From positions 303,501-367,500 of the forward strand of contig JAQGDQ010002367.1 in assembly GCA_030141605.1 (NCBI GenBank): a stretch of 64,000 nt of DNA. Reading direction: 5' to 3'. Origin of the DNA: Tubiluchus corallicola. Lineage: Eukaryota > Priapulida > Priapulimorpha > Priapulimorphida > Tubiluchidae. Below, one piece after another: positions 1 to 13,400 of this stretch. The notes under the pieces are model-generated. The model saw only the letters and a list, made by a program, of their open reading frames with translations. It was not told where the DNA came from and made no database searches. The position numbers and the translations under genes are program-made. Every line of letters begins with the position of its first letter. Positions within the stretch are counted from its first letter, which is position 1.

Positions 1-1470
1 CTCTTACTTGCTGTATGATGTTTACTCTTGTAAGTCCCAAAGAATACAGGCTGATTACTGTACATGGATCTTTGACTGTTAAGTGATTAAGCGCGATTTG
101 CATCAAGAGCTTCAAAGGAAACAGCTAGACAAGTGATTAAATGTTTAGCTTCCAGAATTTCTTGTGTAACGAGGTTAACTGCAGTGAACGTGCAGGTAAC
201 AGATTCAAAGCAAAACCGCTATGCTAGCATATTAGTGCATGATTAACGTACTTGCTTACCAACAAAACGGTACTTAGCATGATTGTTTCTACATATATTA
301 TAGTTCACAAAAGCGAAGTAAATATGACATAAAAGTAGGATAAGCTCTTTGGGTACATACAAATGTCTTATTTTAAGTATGTAAAGGAAAAATATTGAGT
401 CAATTATGCAGAGTTATTTGAGTCAATTACCAACAGTTTTTAATTTGTACATTTGAATAGAAGCAGTCTGTACCAGGCAGTTTGAGTCAATAAAGCAATT
501 AAGTTTATTAACAGTGAGTCTATTAAGCGGTGCCTACTGTATTAACATTTATATTATTTTTTGTAGTTTTTTGTCGTTTGTTCTCCGGAGTGTCACGACG
601 CATGTGGCATGAGTTCAATTCTAGGTTTTTGTAATTATTTTTCATTTTTATACTTTGATCAATATTGCAGTTTTGCTCCTTTCAAATATTTTTTTTTACT
701 TTGAAAACACTTAGTTAAATTAATATCTTCTGTTGCTCATAAATAATCTGTACACGTTTGTCTGTAGGTTTGCAGTTTTGCTCCTACAGGTTACCTACAT
801 GGTTTCATTATATAGTTTTATGCTGGCTTGATCACGTGACTTCATATGCATTGGCAGTTAACTGGCTTCTTCGTAAAGTTTATATAAGCTATGCAGTTCT
901 GTATACACTAACTATCTGATATGTCAAAAAATGCTATTCTTGTGATGTGAAAATTTAAAGTGTTTTGTGCAGCAATTGTGATAAAACTTGTGTATGCTTG
1001 TACTTATTATGCATTGAAATTATGAAAGTTTAACTTACATTGCTGTGATAGAATAAAGGTTTTATTAGCAATGGCTTAAAATTAAATTAATTTATTTTTG
1101 TTTTTGTTCAACTAGAATAATGCAACATTTACAACAACGTGAACCTGACTTATTATCAAGGATATGCCTGTAAGATGGATGAACTGCCAAAGGTGTCTTA
1201 GCCACATTTGGATGTATATACATCCTCTCTATGAAGTGAACAGCCATAGTCAGCATGGCATACGTAATCGCTCAGAGGAAGAATTAAAGTGGTTCACCAT
1301 CCACTCACTGACCTGCCTCAGTGCTATCTTAATTTCAGTAGCCGAGATGACGTCGATATACCATTGTACCTGCACTTTGCCTTCTCATCTTGACAAATTG
1401 AAGTGAATCACTATAAATTGGCTACATGATGTTCAATAACCGAGTTAAATGTATAAATATTAACACTAAC
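1..1470. other. MVP intron / flank with no recognised exon
   Basis: This stretch follows the last legible MVP exon on the minus strand. MVP should continue with the rest of the shoulder domain and the Ala/Glu-rich cap helix. I read the minus strand for such a segment and found none, so the remaining exons probably lie left of the window. Short open frames at 1164-1406 and 1426-1635 look like chance; the second overlaps the antisense of an MVP exon. Confidence 0.5.
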
Positions 1471-4400
1471 CTTATGGAAATCATCAAAAGGCACAGCAGC
1501 TACGGAGCCCCTGATACGAGATGCAATAGCCTTGCAAGCATCACCCACAAAATCAGCAACGCTAAAAAGCTTATAGGAATCAGACTCCTTATTTCCCAGA
1601 TCAAAATGCCTGCAGAAAATTACCTTTATCAGTGATGAATCATTTTTATACTAACGGTAAGGTAGATGGAGATGTGGGACGATACAGTGCTTAGTGTACT
1701 CACATCGTAAAAATTATCGTATATTTCAATAGCAAATTTTTTTAGGGTAAGACAAAACACGATTACTCTGTTGAATGTTAAAAAGTAATCATTTGGAATA
1801 GTGTACAATTACATGTTTAAAATCCAATATAAATGAGAAGTAAATTGTTGTTGGTAACAAATAAAATTACCCTGGCATGTAAAATAACACACATTTGGAC
1901 GTCTTAGAAGTGTTACAGGATACACACACAATAAAACCAAATTTAAAGCAGTTACCAGTTGTATGCCAGCTGAAGCTGCAAGCGGGCATGGTCAGCTGTT
2001 TCCACGGTTACTATGTCGGTGAAAAAATCGGGTCCCAGTAGCAAGCATAATGCTTTGATCACATTGGGTTTTTTCGGTTTACCACCTGATAAACTCAGTT
2101 GTGTGAATTGCTCATCTGGGTTCAACATTACTTGTTCTGGTCCGAATACAACTCTGCAAGTTTTAGGTGTTATTATTACTATGACACTCACTAAAACTCA
2201 TTCTTCCTTGTAAAGTGGTTGTTTGCAGAGCATAACTCGCTGACCTTGTGTGTGGTTCAGCGTCACTTGCAGGCAGCACAAGAAAAATCCAAAAGTCACT
2301 CGCAGTACAAATGTTAAGGTGTCAACTAACTATTGAATTCTTTCTTAGCCAGTAGCATTTCAACGTTTACATCATTTTGCTCTAATTAGCAAACAACATT
2401 CTCCAAGTTAATTGCGTCTCCAAAAAAATTGTTAAAAACTCTAGAAATGTGGTTATGCTATTATAATACTAACCACAAAAATTAATACAACGATGCAAAT
2501 ATTCAATGCAATTGACAGTAAAGCAATTTCTTTTATACTTTTTCTCGAAAATAATCAGAAAAAATTGTGGCATGCACACATCTAGAAAATAATAAAACAG
2601 TTTACATATCCCATTATTCTAAGGTAAGAAAAATAACCTAGTAGTTACTGTGTGTGTTTTACGACCACAATTGAACAATATTGGCCCGAGCAAAACAGCA
2701 CAAAGAGCCGATTTAATTTTTTCCCCAATAAAGTCAGTTTCAAATCTGTTAATCTTATTGAGGCGATCCAGATTGTAAATTTTCTGTAGAGGAATCATGG
2801 AACAGCATGCTGCATTGGTTTTCACCTCAAAACACACAGAAGTCATTATTTTGAGTCATATATGACCAACATTTGCATGAATGCAGAGTGACCCAAGGTA
2901 AATCATGCAATACGGGAAACCTAATAACCTATTTGCCCTCCGAACGCTAGTGGAATCAGTGTTACTTTAATTAATCAAAATTTTTACAATGAAACAAAAG
3001 GAGACATAGTGCATTAATAGGACTATTTTGTTTCGTGTTGAGTCATAGTTTTATATAAAAATATAATTAACCTTACTTTCTAGCACACCATTAGTAACGA
3101 TTTTTATTATAAAATTGAGATATGTGTAGAAAGGACAAAACAAATTGTTTCTATCACATACATGCTCAATGGTTTTTGTGAAAGGGTTTGACATTCGATA
3201 AGCATAATAGGACACTTACCCTAGAAACTTTTCTGCAAGAAATTAAGTAAAGTCAGCTGTTTTTAAAACATTTATAACATTAATAAAAGTACTAGCCAAA
3301 CCCCACAAAAAGAATTTTGTGCACAAATCAACACACAACCCACACCACACCACTCCACCTCATCACACCACACCATACCACTCCACCTCATCGCACCACA
3401 CCGCACTGCACCACACCATACCACCTACACACCACCTTACACATCTCTCTTTCTTGCTCTCTCTTCCTCTCTCACTCTCCTGCTCTCTCTCTCTCTCTCT
3501 TATTATTATTATTATATAACAAATCAGACCAAGAGATTAATCTAGCTACCTTGCTTTTTTGTTCTTATAATCATATATTTGTACAGCTGCATTGTGTGGA
3601 ACTCTGAAAGTAACAACACGAGTTTTATCACGAGTTTGACGCTGTAACCCTCCCTGACGGTTGCTGCGATCTGCATATGGATCACGTTCCTGTGTTAGCA
3701 AATCTTCTACTGCTGGTAACATCTATAAAAAATGTTGCAGATATTTCAAAGACTGCAGTTAAACAGAAATTAGAAGGAGTACTGAGAATATTGACCACAG
3801 CTGTAGGAGGCAGCAATTCAAATTCATTCTTTAGTCAAGTCATATTTTAATACAAGCAAGTATTTAATATGCTTAAAAGAGAATCAGCACAATTTTAGTT
3901 ATGAAATTTTTATCTCAAAAGCTTGTTCTAAGAACGGAATAAAATAAGCAATCTACGAATGCTGTTCAGAAGTATAGTTAGTGTGAAAAGCAATGTTAGT
4001 GACAATTAAATATATCACAGCTTTAATAATAGTGCACTAATTCAGAAATTTTTACAGACAGTCTAACCTAAAATTCCATGCGAGTTACACCGATACTACA
4101 ACCGGAAACTTTTGAAAAACAACTATTAACCCTCACCATCACTGCTGCAAAGCAGCCACATCCAACTGTTTTATCTAAATTACATAATTTGATTCTGAGA
4201 CCATCCAACATTACCAAGCCACTTTTCTTAGCAGCTCCAATATGTTAATAAAGTTTTGAAAATGCAAAACTTAAATGTTTTATCATAACCCTGGCAACTA
4301 CCCATCATCAACAGAATGCATAGGCCAAAATAAAAATTTATTATAACTTGAGCTAAAATGCTATACGTATTTTGATCTTGACCTTGATGTTCAAAATTGC

Positions 4401-7400
4401 AAATAAATTAAATAAATTGTTAAATAAGAGGCTGCAAAACAACTGAAACAGATGACTAAAATATAATTAAATAGCGATTGTAGTTAATGTATAACATACC
4501 ATCACAGCTATTATACAGCCTGTTAGCTGATTAAATCATGTGAAATTTTGACTTGCAAAACCACTTTCAAAATACACCTAAAGCATTTTATTAATAATCT
4601 TATTAGGCTGTACATATTCTGTTGATGACAGCAAACTGGATTATGCTGAAAAAATTAGGTTCTTATTTTCCAAAGCTTCATTAAAATTGTGAAGGTATCT
4701 GGCCACTGTTACTGAATCAATTTTTCAGAATTAGAATTTCAAAATAACAGATGTACACAATTTATGTGCACGTTCATTGATTAATTGCACCATTTACATT
4801 AAATAAAACTACAGGTACCTGATAATTTTACTTAATAACTAACTTTTACTAAATAACAGTAAGATATCCTTGTAACTTCCAATAGATAAGGCACACCACT
4901 TCTTTGTATATGTAGTAATGCATGGTACTGACAAGTACATGAAACGGCACCAGTAGCCAAGGGTTAAGTAATCATGCTTTCCAAACATTAGACTTACTGA
5001 TTTCTCCCAAAGCTCCTCGTCTTGAGACAACATGTATGTTTCTCCATTAACTGCTCTAACCTACAAGATAGTCATACAAAAAAATATGTGGAACCTTGAC
5101 AGAAAAAGAATGGAACATGTTATGAAGTTATATGTACAAAGCAGATTAAACAAACATGCTGCCTTGGGTGAGGATGTACGCAAGTGTTTGAATGCACTAA
5201 ACAATTACTGATAGAAACATTTAACAAAAGTTTTTTATCGCGCGTTTCAGCTTTTTGCACGTTCCATTCTGGGTTGCTGTCTGTCCTTTTATGGATCTGG
5301 TATGCCCTCACCTGCTGCTGAACACTGTCGTAATGCATGTCAATAATATTAGTACATTGTGTTATCGTTCTCTCTTCAGCGATGCTCTGAGAATATGTAA
5401 AAGGTAAACGAGCTTCTGAACTATAGGGAGCACGATCAGAGAGCATATTTTCTATAGCTTGAGGAAGTAACTTATGCCACAAGCACTCATCTTCATTAAG
5501 CATGTATGTATGACCTATGACAGCACGTACCTAAATGAACATGTACATTTAAATGCTTTTGTTAAAATATTAGGCAAATGTTTACTTAATGGGTGTAATA
5601 TTTTTGAAAAAATAAGACAAATTTCAAAACTCAAGCTAATGATTGCAGGAAAGGAGTTTGAAAATAGCAGCAGATATTTATAAATTAAAAAAGCTAAAAG
5701 AATTAGATTTTAATCAAAGTTTGTGAAAATTAGTTAAATCTCGCTGCCAAAATCTTATATTCGTTTAATTAACGTTTAATCTGAGAAAATGGAGATATGC
5801 TTGAGATCCAATCAGTGACTATAGTCTGTTCGACTGTCGTCATACAAGTTTTATTAGATATTGTGGGAGGTCAACAACGTCTCACAATCTGCTCTTTCAT
5901 AATACCACCCACCTGATTTTTTTATATTTTGCATAAAAAATGTGGCTCCAAAGAAAAAGGAAGTATTACATTGTAAAATACTTTTAAAGAAGTCCGCTTT
6001 TAAAACATCTCCAGCATGAGAATAGTCTAGTTTCACTTTAATTGGAAAACTTTTCATTAAGATAAGTATATTACAGTAAGTTCTCGCTTAACGATGCTAA
6101 TGCCATTCAACAAAAGGCGACATTAAGTGAAACGTCATTAAATGAAGCCAAGACTTCCATAGAAAGTAATGTAAAAGAATTGAGATACGTTCCAGAGGCA
6201 AAAATCAATACTGGTTAAATAATATACTTAAACATTTTAAGAGCTTTATTCATATTTCTACTGATTAATTTCTTTCTGCTTGCCTGAAACCACCTATATA
6301 TCTTACTTGCCATTACCTAGCCATAGCGGTCTCTCTTTCGTTAAAGTTTAAGCCTAGGCAACGGTTAAATAATAAACACTGCAAAGTCAAAGCCAAGTCC
6401 TGGGCGAGCTTGGGAATTTTATCTAGATACTTAGTCTAGTTGCTATAACAACAGGTTGCATGCATAAAGTTTGCTGATAGGTCTCACTTGATTTAAATGT
6501 GTAGCATTTAGTAGTTAGCCCAGAAGCAAAAATGTATATAATAATTACACTGTTTACGTTACTAGTGCATTTTTAGAACAGAATAATGTACAGTTTTAAT
6601 GCATCAAATTAGGTGAAAATGTCGTTGACAAAATCAAAATTTGCCTTGAGCAAAGTACAAAAATAGTCGTTAAAGTGAAACGTGCATTGTTAAGTGAAAA
6701 AGGTGTCAAATGATCAGCATCATTAAAACGAAACATCGCTAAACAGGAAGACATGAAGCGATTACTGTACTGTAGAAATATTGATAGTAATGTTTACTGA
6801 ATGGCCGTATAGCACTGACTTTATCAGTAACAATGTGCATTGAATAAACTATGGGAGTAGTAAAACATTAAAGACATTTCTAGTTAATAAAGTTGTAGTT
6901 AATAAAGTCTTAGATTAATTAACCAACAAAAAATTAATAACCATGTTCAACATTTCAGATACCTTTCCACTTTTAATGTCACGCACATATATTCCTTCAT
7001 TCTCATCAAGTGGAATTGCAGTTCGTCTGGCCACGACTTCAACCTCAACTGGTGGCACATACTCTATTGGTCCTCTGATCATCCACCTGTCACCTGGCTG
7101 GCGAGTTTTACCCTAACCAGGAAAAGTCCTTAAACTACTCAGTCTTAAAAGTTACACATGTACAAAAAAAATGTCAGGTGAAGTGTGTAAATTCTTATAT
7201 AATTGTATAATTGTCTAGCAAAAGCTACTAGACATCAAGCAGAAACTAAGCATAATTAGTAAACATCTAATTTATTTTAAAAGCGGTAAATTTACAAATT
7301 CAGAAACAGAAGCTTTTTGCTTAAAAATAGTTATGTTACAACAACATTTTGTGGATACCTTACAGTATATAAAATATTACCGAGTAAAATTTTGAAATAG

Positions 7401-10400
7401 TTGATTCACAACTCTTGAATATAATAAATTATAAAAGCTATTAAAATTATACAATAACTGGACATACGGCAGTTGCATCACTGAATGACTCATTTGCTCG
7501 TAAGATCAGCCCTTCATTTTCACCAAGTATAAATACATTTTGAATACCAGCTTCCAGCTTCTCACCGGGGCGCAAGAAAAATGATTTCTCTCCCTAAATA
7601 GAAAAATTCTGTACCAGTAATGTATTTTTATATTTGATGATTAATAATGAACATCATTTTGTTGTGATAGTGAAAAAATCAAACAATTATTGTAAAACTT
7701 AAAAATAACTTATAGTCATTGCATTTTTTGTCTGTTGGTCAAGTTTTCAAATTTTTTCAGGTTTAAGGAGCAACTGCCACAATTTTTATGTTATAATATT
7801 GACATCTGTTCTTCAGTTTCTAATGTTAAGATGTTATGCCATTTGGAAGTATGTAAATACTAGCTCCATGGCAGGTCACTGGCTACAGTAGGCAGCTGAA
7901 ATCAGTGCCACATTTATCAATCCATGAGCACTGTTCACAGACTCAACATTTCAATATTTAGACTAGATAACTTCAAAATTTTAGAATCTGCTATTAGTGA
8001 ATTTAATTTGCAAGTATTTGAATTTGTGAGTACTTCGAATTTTTGAGAAACTCTTTAGATAAAGCTGGAGTAATGTTCATCAACTTTCTTTTCCCCCACA
8101 ATTATTTTGAGAAGCTCGTTTACAGTGTTGAACATGTGTTGCTGCAAAGGTTTATCCTATTGCCAAGCACAGGCAAGAGTCAGAAAATGTAGAGTGTAGA
8201 AATAGCCTAACTATAATTTTCTGTCATTTGACAATGTACTGCACAATCTACAAGTTTTAAATTAAAAATCGTTGTTTGCTTTTCACCGAGTGTGATTTTA
8301 GACTTTTGTAATGGTCTGTATCCATTAAATTTTCATTAGGTAAGAATCGTGCTCGTGACAGACCAAAGGTGAAAGCGTGCAGTTGGTACAACAGATCACT
8401 GTGTTTGAATAACTAGACCCGTGTGTATACTTAAGTGGATGCTGGCATTTATTTTCTAAAAGTAAATAAGTAATAAATTTAGTGAAATGTCAATTCTATT
8501 TTACCTCTTAAGGTATAAACTACGTTTATACAGTTTAGTTTTGGTTTTAACTGGTATGCATGTTGTGTCTGTTTATGTCTTTATCATTACATTACTGGTA
8601 ATTGCCACATGCACCATGTCAGCCAAAATGAATGTTAACAATATGAGTGAATATTTTAAATAAACAAGTGAAAGATTGAATAAAATAAACAAATAAATAA
8701 ATAGACAAACATGATAAGACAAACACACAAACAGATAATTTCATAATAAACAAATGAATGAGTAAACTAAAAAATGAACAACCAAACAAACAAACAACAA
8801 ATGTGCAGATAAAATTAGGGCGAAGAGGTCGATGTGGTGTGAATTCAATGCAATGTCAGACATGGAAATGTAAAGTAATGGTAAACTACAATTTTTAAAT
8901 AATATGTGATGATTGTGTTGAGCAAAATCTTAACTCAACTAACACGTATTTATACCTTCACTAGTCGTTTTTTGCCTAGCTGAGGTTTGCCATCATTTCC
9001 AATAGGATCGACGATAACGCAGTATTGCCTGTTACTTAATGTTGTTATATTAACTTCACCTACAACCTAAAACAGGTGAATGACTCATTAATACACATTA
9101 AATATAAATGAGGTAAAGAGAATAAGCAGGTCATTGTGTTACTCGCCCATGAATAACTCTATAGAGCCATTCAGTTTGTATAGGATTGTACCACTTTGCC
9201 AAAGAAGACTCTCCTCAATGCTGAATATCCATAGAAAATGTCACTTTTATTGCCAAATTTCTTCCAGATATTTAACGTTTTCTTCCTGTGTGATATTATA
9301 AATTGGCAAGGTACATTCAATCTGTAATAATGTAATTAAAACTAATGAAATTTAACATTGCAGGTTTCCAAAGTAATTATATCATATTGTACATATATTT
9401 TAAACCCAAGCAAAATTCCAAAATAGATCTATATAGATAGATTCATACATACATTTTTGGCTCTTTTAGTGGCTTCTGTCTGATTCAATGTCTACATTCT
9501 AACAGTTTAACCATTCACACACACCTGCTCATGCTAACTAACTTGCCTCATCACCTAGCATTCTACTCCTTATAAGTTCTACCACTAGGTGGTGCCACCT
9601 AACAATGCACAAATTTTCTGCAAAATCATCATCATTTAACAGTTTGATAGCCAAGATTCAGAACACAGTTCGTCATGTAGTCTCCTTATTTATGTAATTC
9701 AAAACTTTGACATTTACTCATTGTGAGATAGACAATGCACATTAAACTTTCACAAATTTGGATTCCACGTCAACTGTAAATGTGTGTCTATAATGCAGGG
9801 GTGACCACACTTTTTCAGCTTGTGAGGTACTTATAAAATGACCAAGTCAAAATGATCTACCTACTACAAAAATGCAAAACATATATTTATTTATGAATAT
9901 GTTTGTATGATATAAGTGGTTGTACCTTGCATAACTGCACGAACCCTTATTGCACAATACAACTCTCTACATTTTTTGGCTACTTTCTTGGTCCAGCTCT
10001 CAGACTAATTTTTATACCCTTTCTTAAGTTTAGTAGAAATAAATTACAGGTTAGCTTGGTTGAATTTTACAGCAGCTGCTTGGCGCACCAAAAAGAAGAC
10101 TGGGCCAGCCAATCCGCTGGTCTGACAATACAAGCCTCGAGACTGGCTGGCTGGCCTTCATACGAGCCAATCAGATTGCTTCTCACATTTCTTGCACATT
10201 TGGGCATTTCAGTGGTGGCTTTACATCGCTTTTTTGTGTTCCAAGTGAGCATTGCAAAATTTCACCATGTCTGACAGGGACTTTAATTAAAATTTCCTTA
10301 GCGAGTCTGATTCTCCCAGCCTAGCAGTGAACCTGACACGGAAACCAGCGAAAACAACCAGTGGAGTATACAATGTAGCTATTTTCTTGAAAAATAAGTG

Positions 10401-13400
10401 CATGCGATCTACCCACACTATCTTTGTGATTGACTAGTAGATGTAATGGGCACCCCTGCTAAAACTACAGCTAGCTTATTTGCGTTGTTTCAGCCAAGTT
10501 TTTATATCGTCTTGTATCATACAGATGAAGCATGGCCACGAGACCAAAAATTTATTTCCGTTTGGAATTCCACTCCACAATTACAATGTGGCATCTGTGA
10601 TATGCACCAGCTGAACGTCTTTAACTTACATTTAATCTGCCTTTGCTGTTCACATAAGTTTGTTTATTGGCTAACCTTAAAGGAAGAACCAACCCTCGAA
10701 CAACACTTATTGCATTTTAATATATAATTAAAAATATTGAAATCACCACACAATATAAGCACATAGAATGCTCTGCTTATAAATGTAACAGAAATTTAAA
10801 TATTTTTTATCTCCGCCAAACGATAGTCGCTGCCAGCATATTTGAAAAAAATGAAGTAAGCTGGTGACTGCTGGGCAGCGTGAATGCTGTGAAGGTAAAC
10901 TGTGATGAAGGTACGCATTGAGAAATTTCTACAGTTCACTCAAAAGTTCGTTATTCTACCATTGTATTTAACTGTGTTTATGTAAAAATTAGTCACTGGA
11001 TCAATTATGATCAAGTTTACGTTGGTTACATAGCTTTAATCCACGGGATTATACCGTAAAATGTGTAAGTAGTGTACATTAATTGTACAGAATTTTGTTG
11101 ACTTTTAGACACGCATGTAAACTTGCAAGCATATAACAGGTACCGGGTGGGTTACTTAGATTATAGAATTGGCTCTATAAATCAAAAAAATATTATTGAA
11201 ACACCGGGCAGAGCAAATGCCTATAATGAGCGAAAATCGGATGATGCCATTTTTCGTCTAAGATGAGAGTTTTCAAAAGTAATTCTTGAAAGAGTTGCCA
11301 CAGTTCGTTAGTTTTTTTTTACTTTAATAAGCTGGAGATCTTGAGGGAATTTTGCGTTTTCACTTTGAAACAGTGCAACCAAAAGCACTAACTGCAATTT
11401 TTTACGCCATAAACCGTACATACCTGGGTGCTCTTAAGTTGTTTTATATTTAATCTACAGATGACTGGATAATGCTACAGTAAAGGACAGAGAGCAGGGG
11501 AAAGAGAGGAACAGGGATGAGCATGACAAAATGCAAAAAACTCTGAAACAGGCCGGGGTTTGGGGGCCGCCTAGGCCCCAATGGGGTTGAGGGGGGCATT
11601 CAAGGGGGCGAAGCCCCCTTTGGAGCCAGCAACAAATTGCAATTTTGTGACCGTAGAGAACCTCTAAGTGAACTTAAAATATCAATTACCTTGTTTCATG
11701 CATAATTTAAAATACCCAACTATCAAGGATACATGATACATATGATTGTGGAGTTTAAAAAAATTAACAAATTTTATTTTGTATATATTTTGATGCCTAT
11801 ATTTCATAAATTATAAAATTAAACTTGGTTTTATTCAAATTACGCTTTGGCGGTTGTTTGTGTCTGGAGGCCTCAAAGTTTCACATTTGTCAGCAATGAA
11901 GATATGCCGCATTGCTGTAAAAGGCATGCTACAAAGCGTACAGATTAACAAATAAACGATATCTACGCTTTATTTGACCTATTTTAGCCAAAATTTTTCA
12001 GCAATTTTAACATCTAGGAGATAAAAGGTAAGCTGAATAAATACCTCGAAAAAATGCTACTGAAAGTTTTGATTACAATTTCGACGAAAACGAGTTCCAA
12101 CCCCGAAAATTTTTTTCAACAAATTTACGCGATTTACAAAAATGACACTACTGGTCTTCCAAAAACTCGGAATTCCGCATATCCGCGGAAAATTCTCATC
12201 TCTGGAGGAAGTCAGAAAGGGGGAGATAGATTCTACTGAAGTAAGGTAAATCATAATGTAAAAATAGCTTTATGTGGAATTATTCCTGTTTTTTCAAATT
12301 TCATATCATTTTATACTTTAAAATATAATTTGATAAATAAGAAGTAAACAGGATATGTTTGCTGCACCATCGCAAAAATGATGTGGGGTGCATAAAAGTA
12401 ATAAAGCACAAACTCTGCCATTTATTACAAATTATTCATTTTCAGAATTTCATATGTTATGCGGCTATTGACTGTTCAAGTACGTTAATAATGTTGAAGT
12501 TTCCACAATGGCAGCCTTGATCATTTCTAAATTGTATAGAAAGTGCATGTACCGCTTCATAAACGTGAGGAATGTGTGTTTCGGTGTCATTGAATGTAAT
12601 CAGCCACTCCTCACCGTTCTTGCGAAGTATTCCAAAATCATCAGTAAATGTTCTGACTGCTCGAACATGCAGAGCTCTCTGTAATAATATACCACTCTCT
12701 CAATATCAAAGAATTTCTTCACAATTTATCTATGTTTCGAACTGAACGCATTTCAGTGTGATGTTAAAGTGCCAATATTTTTCAACTTTTTCTTTCTATT
12801 CCTGGAGGTGCACAAGAAAATCCAGAATTATAAATCATCATAATTATTTTATAGTTTGAAACGAAAACACATGAGAACGTGGACTTGTTGACATACACAG
12901 TATTAACAGCAGCTACAGTATCTTCTTTTACTAACAATAACTTAATTGTTATTAAAAACAACCTGTCAATGTTCCCATATAAAGCAGAACCATTCTACAT
13001 AGTTACCCATCTTAAAAGATTATAAAAGATTTTATGTAGCAAATTAAAAACTGTCGTAACAGAACTTTGACATATGTAATGTTCACCATGTCATCGATTA
13101 CAAATGAGGCACTAATTCAAACGAACGTTTAGCAAAGCTACTGAAATCAGAAAAAAGGCAACCCATTTTAAGTTAAATGATTTCATATCACCTTCTCTGT
13201 GAGAATGTATGCCTGGACTATATCAACTACTTCTTCATGTGCACCAGGGAGGTATGCTCCAGTCTTCTTCACCAGCCATTCCTCACCTACAGAAAATGAA
13301 AACTACATTTAATAACGTTGTCAAGTTAGCTTATTAGCATTGAAAATCGTTAGTTTAAAAATCATTCACTTGTCAATTTATCAAGTCTGCCATTTAAGAA

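Noticed and set aside
1164-1406. 80-codon frame left of the last MVP exon; also the minus-strand reading across it
   Set aside because: Neither strand resembles the expected MVP shoulder or cap helix, and no splice phase fits well.
3317-3607. 96-codon Thr/His-rich open frame
   Set aside because: It is produced by CCACAC and CT simple repeats overlapping the antisense of an MVP exon.
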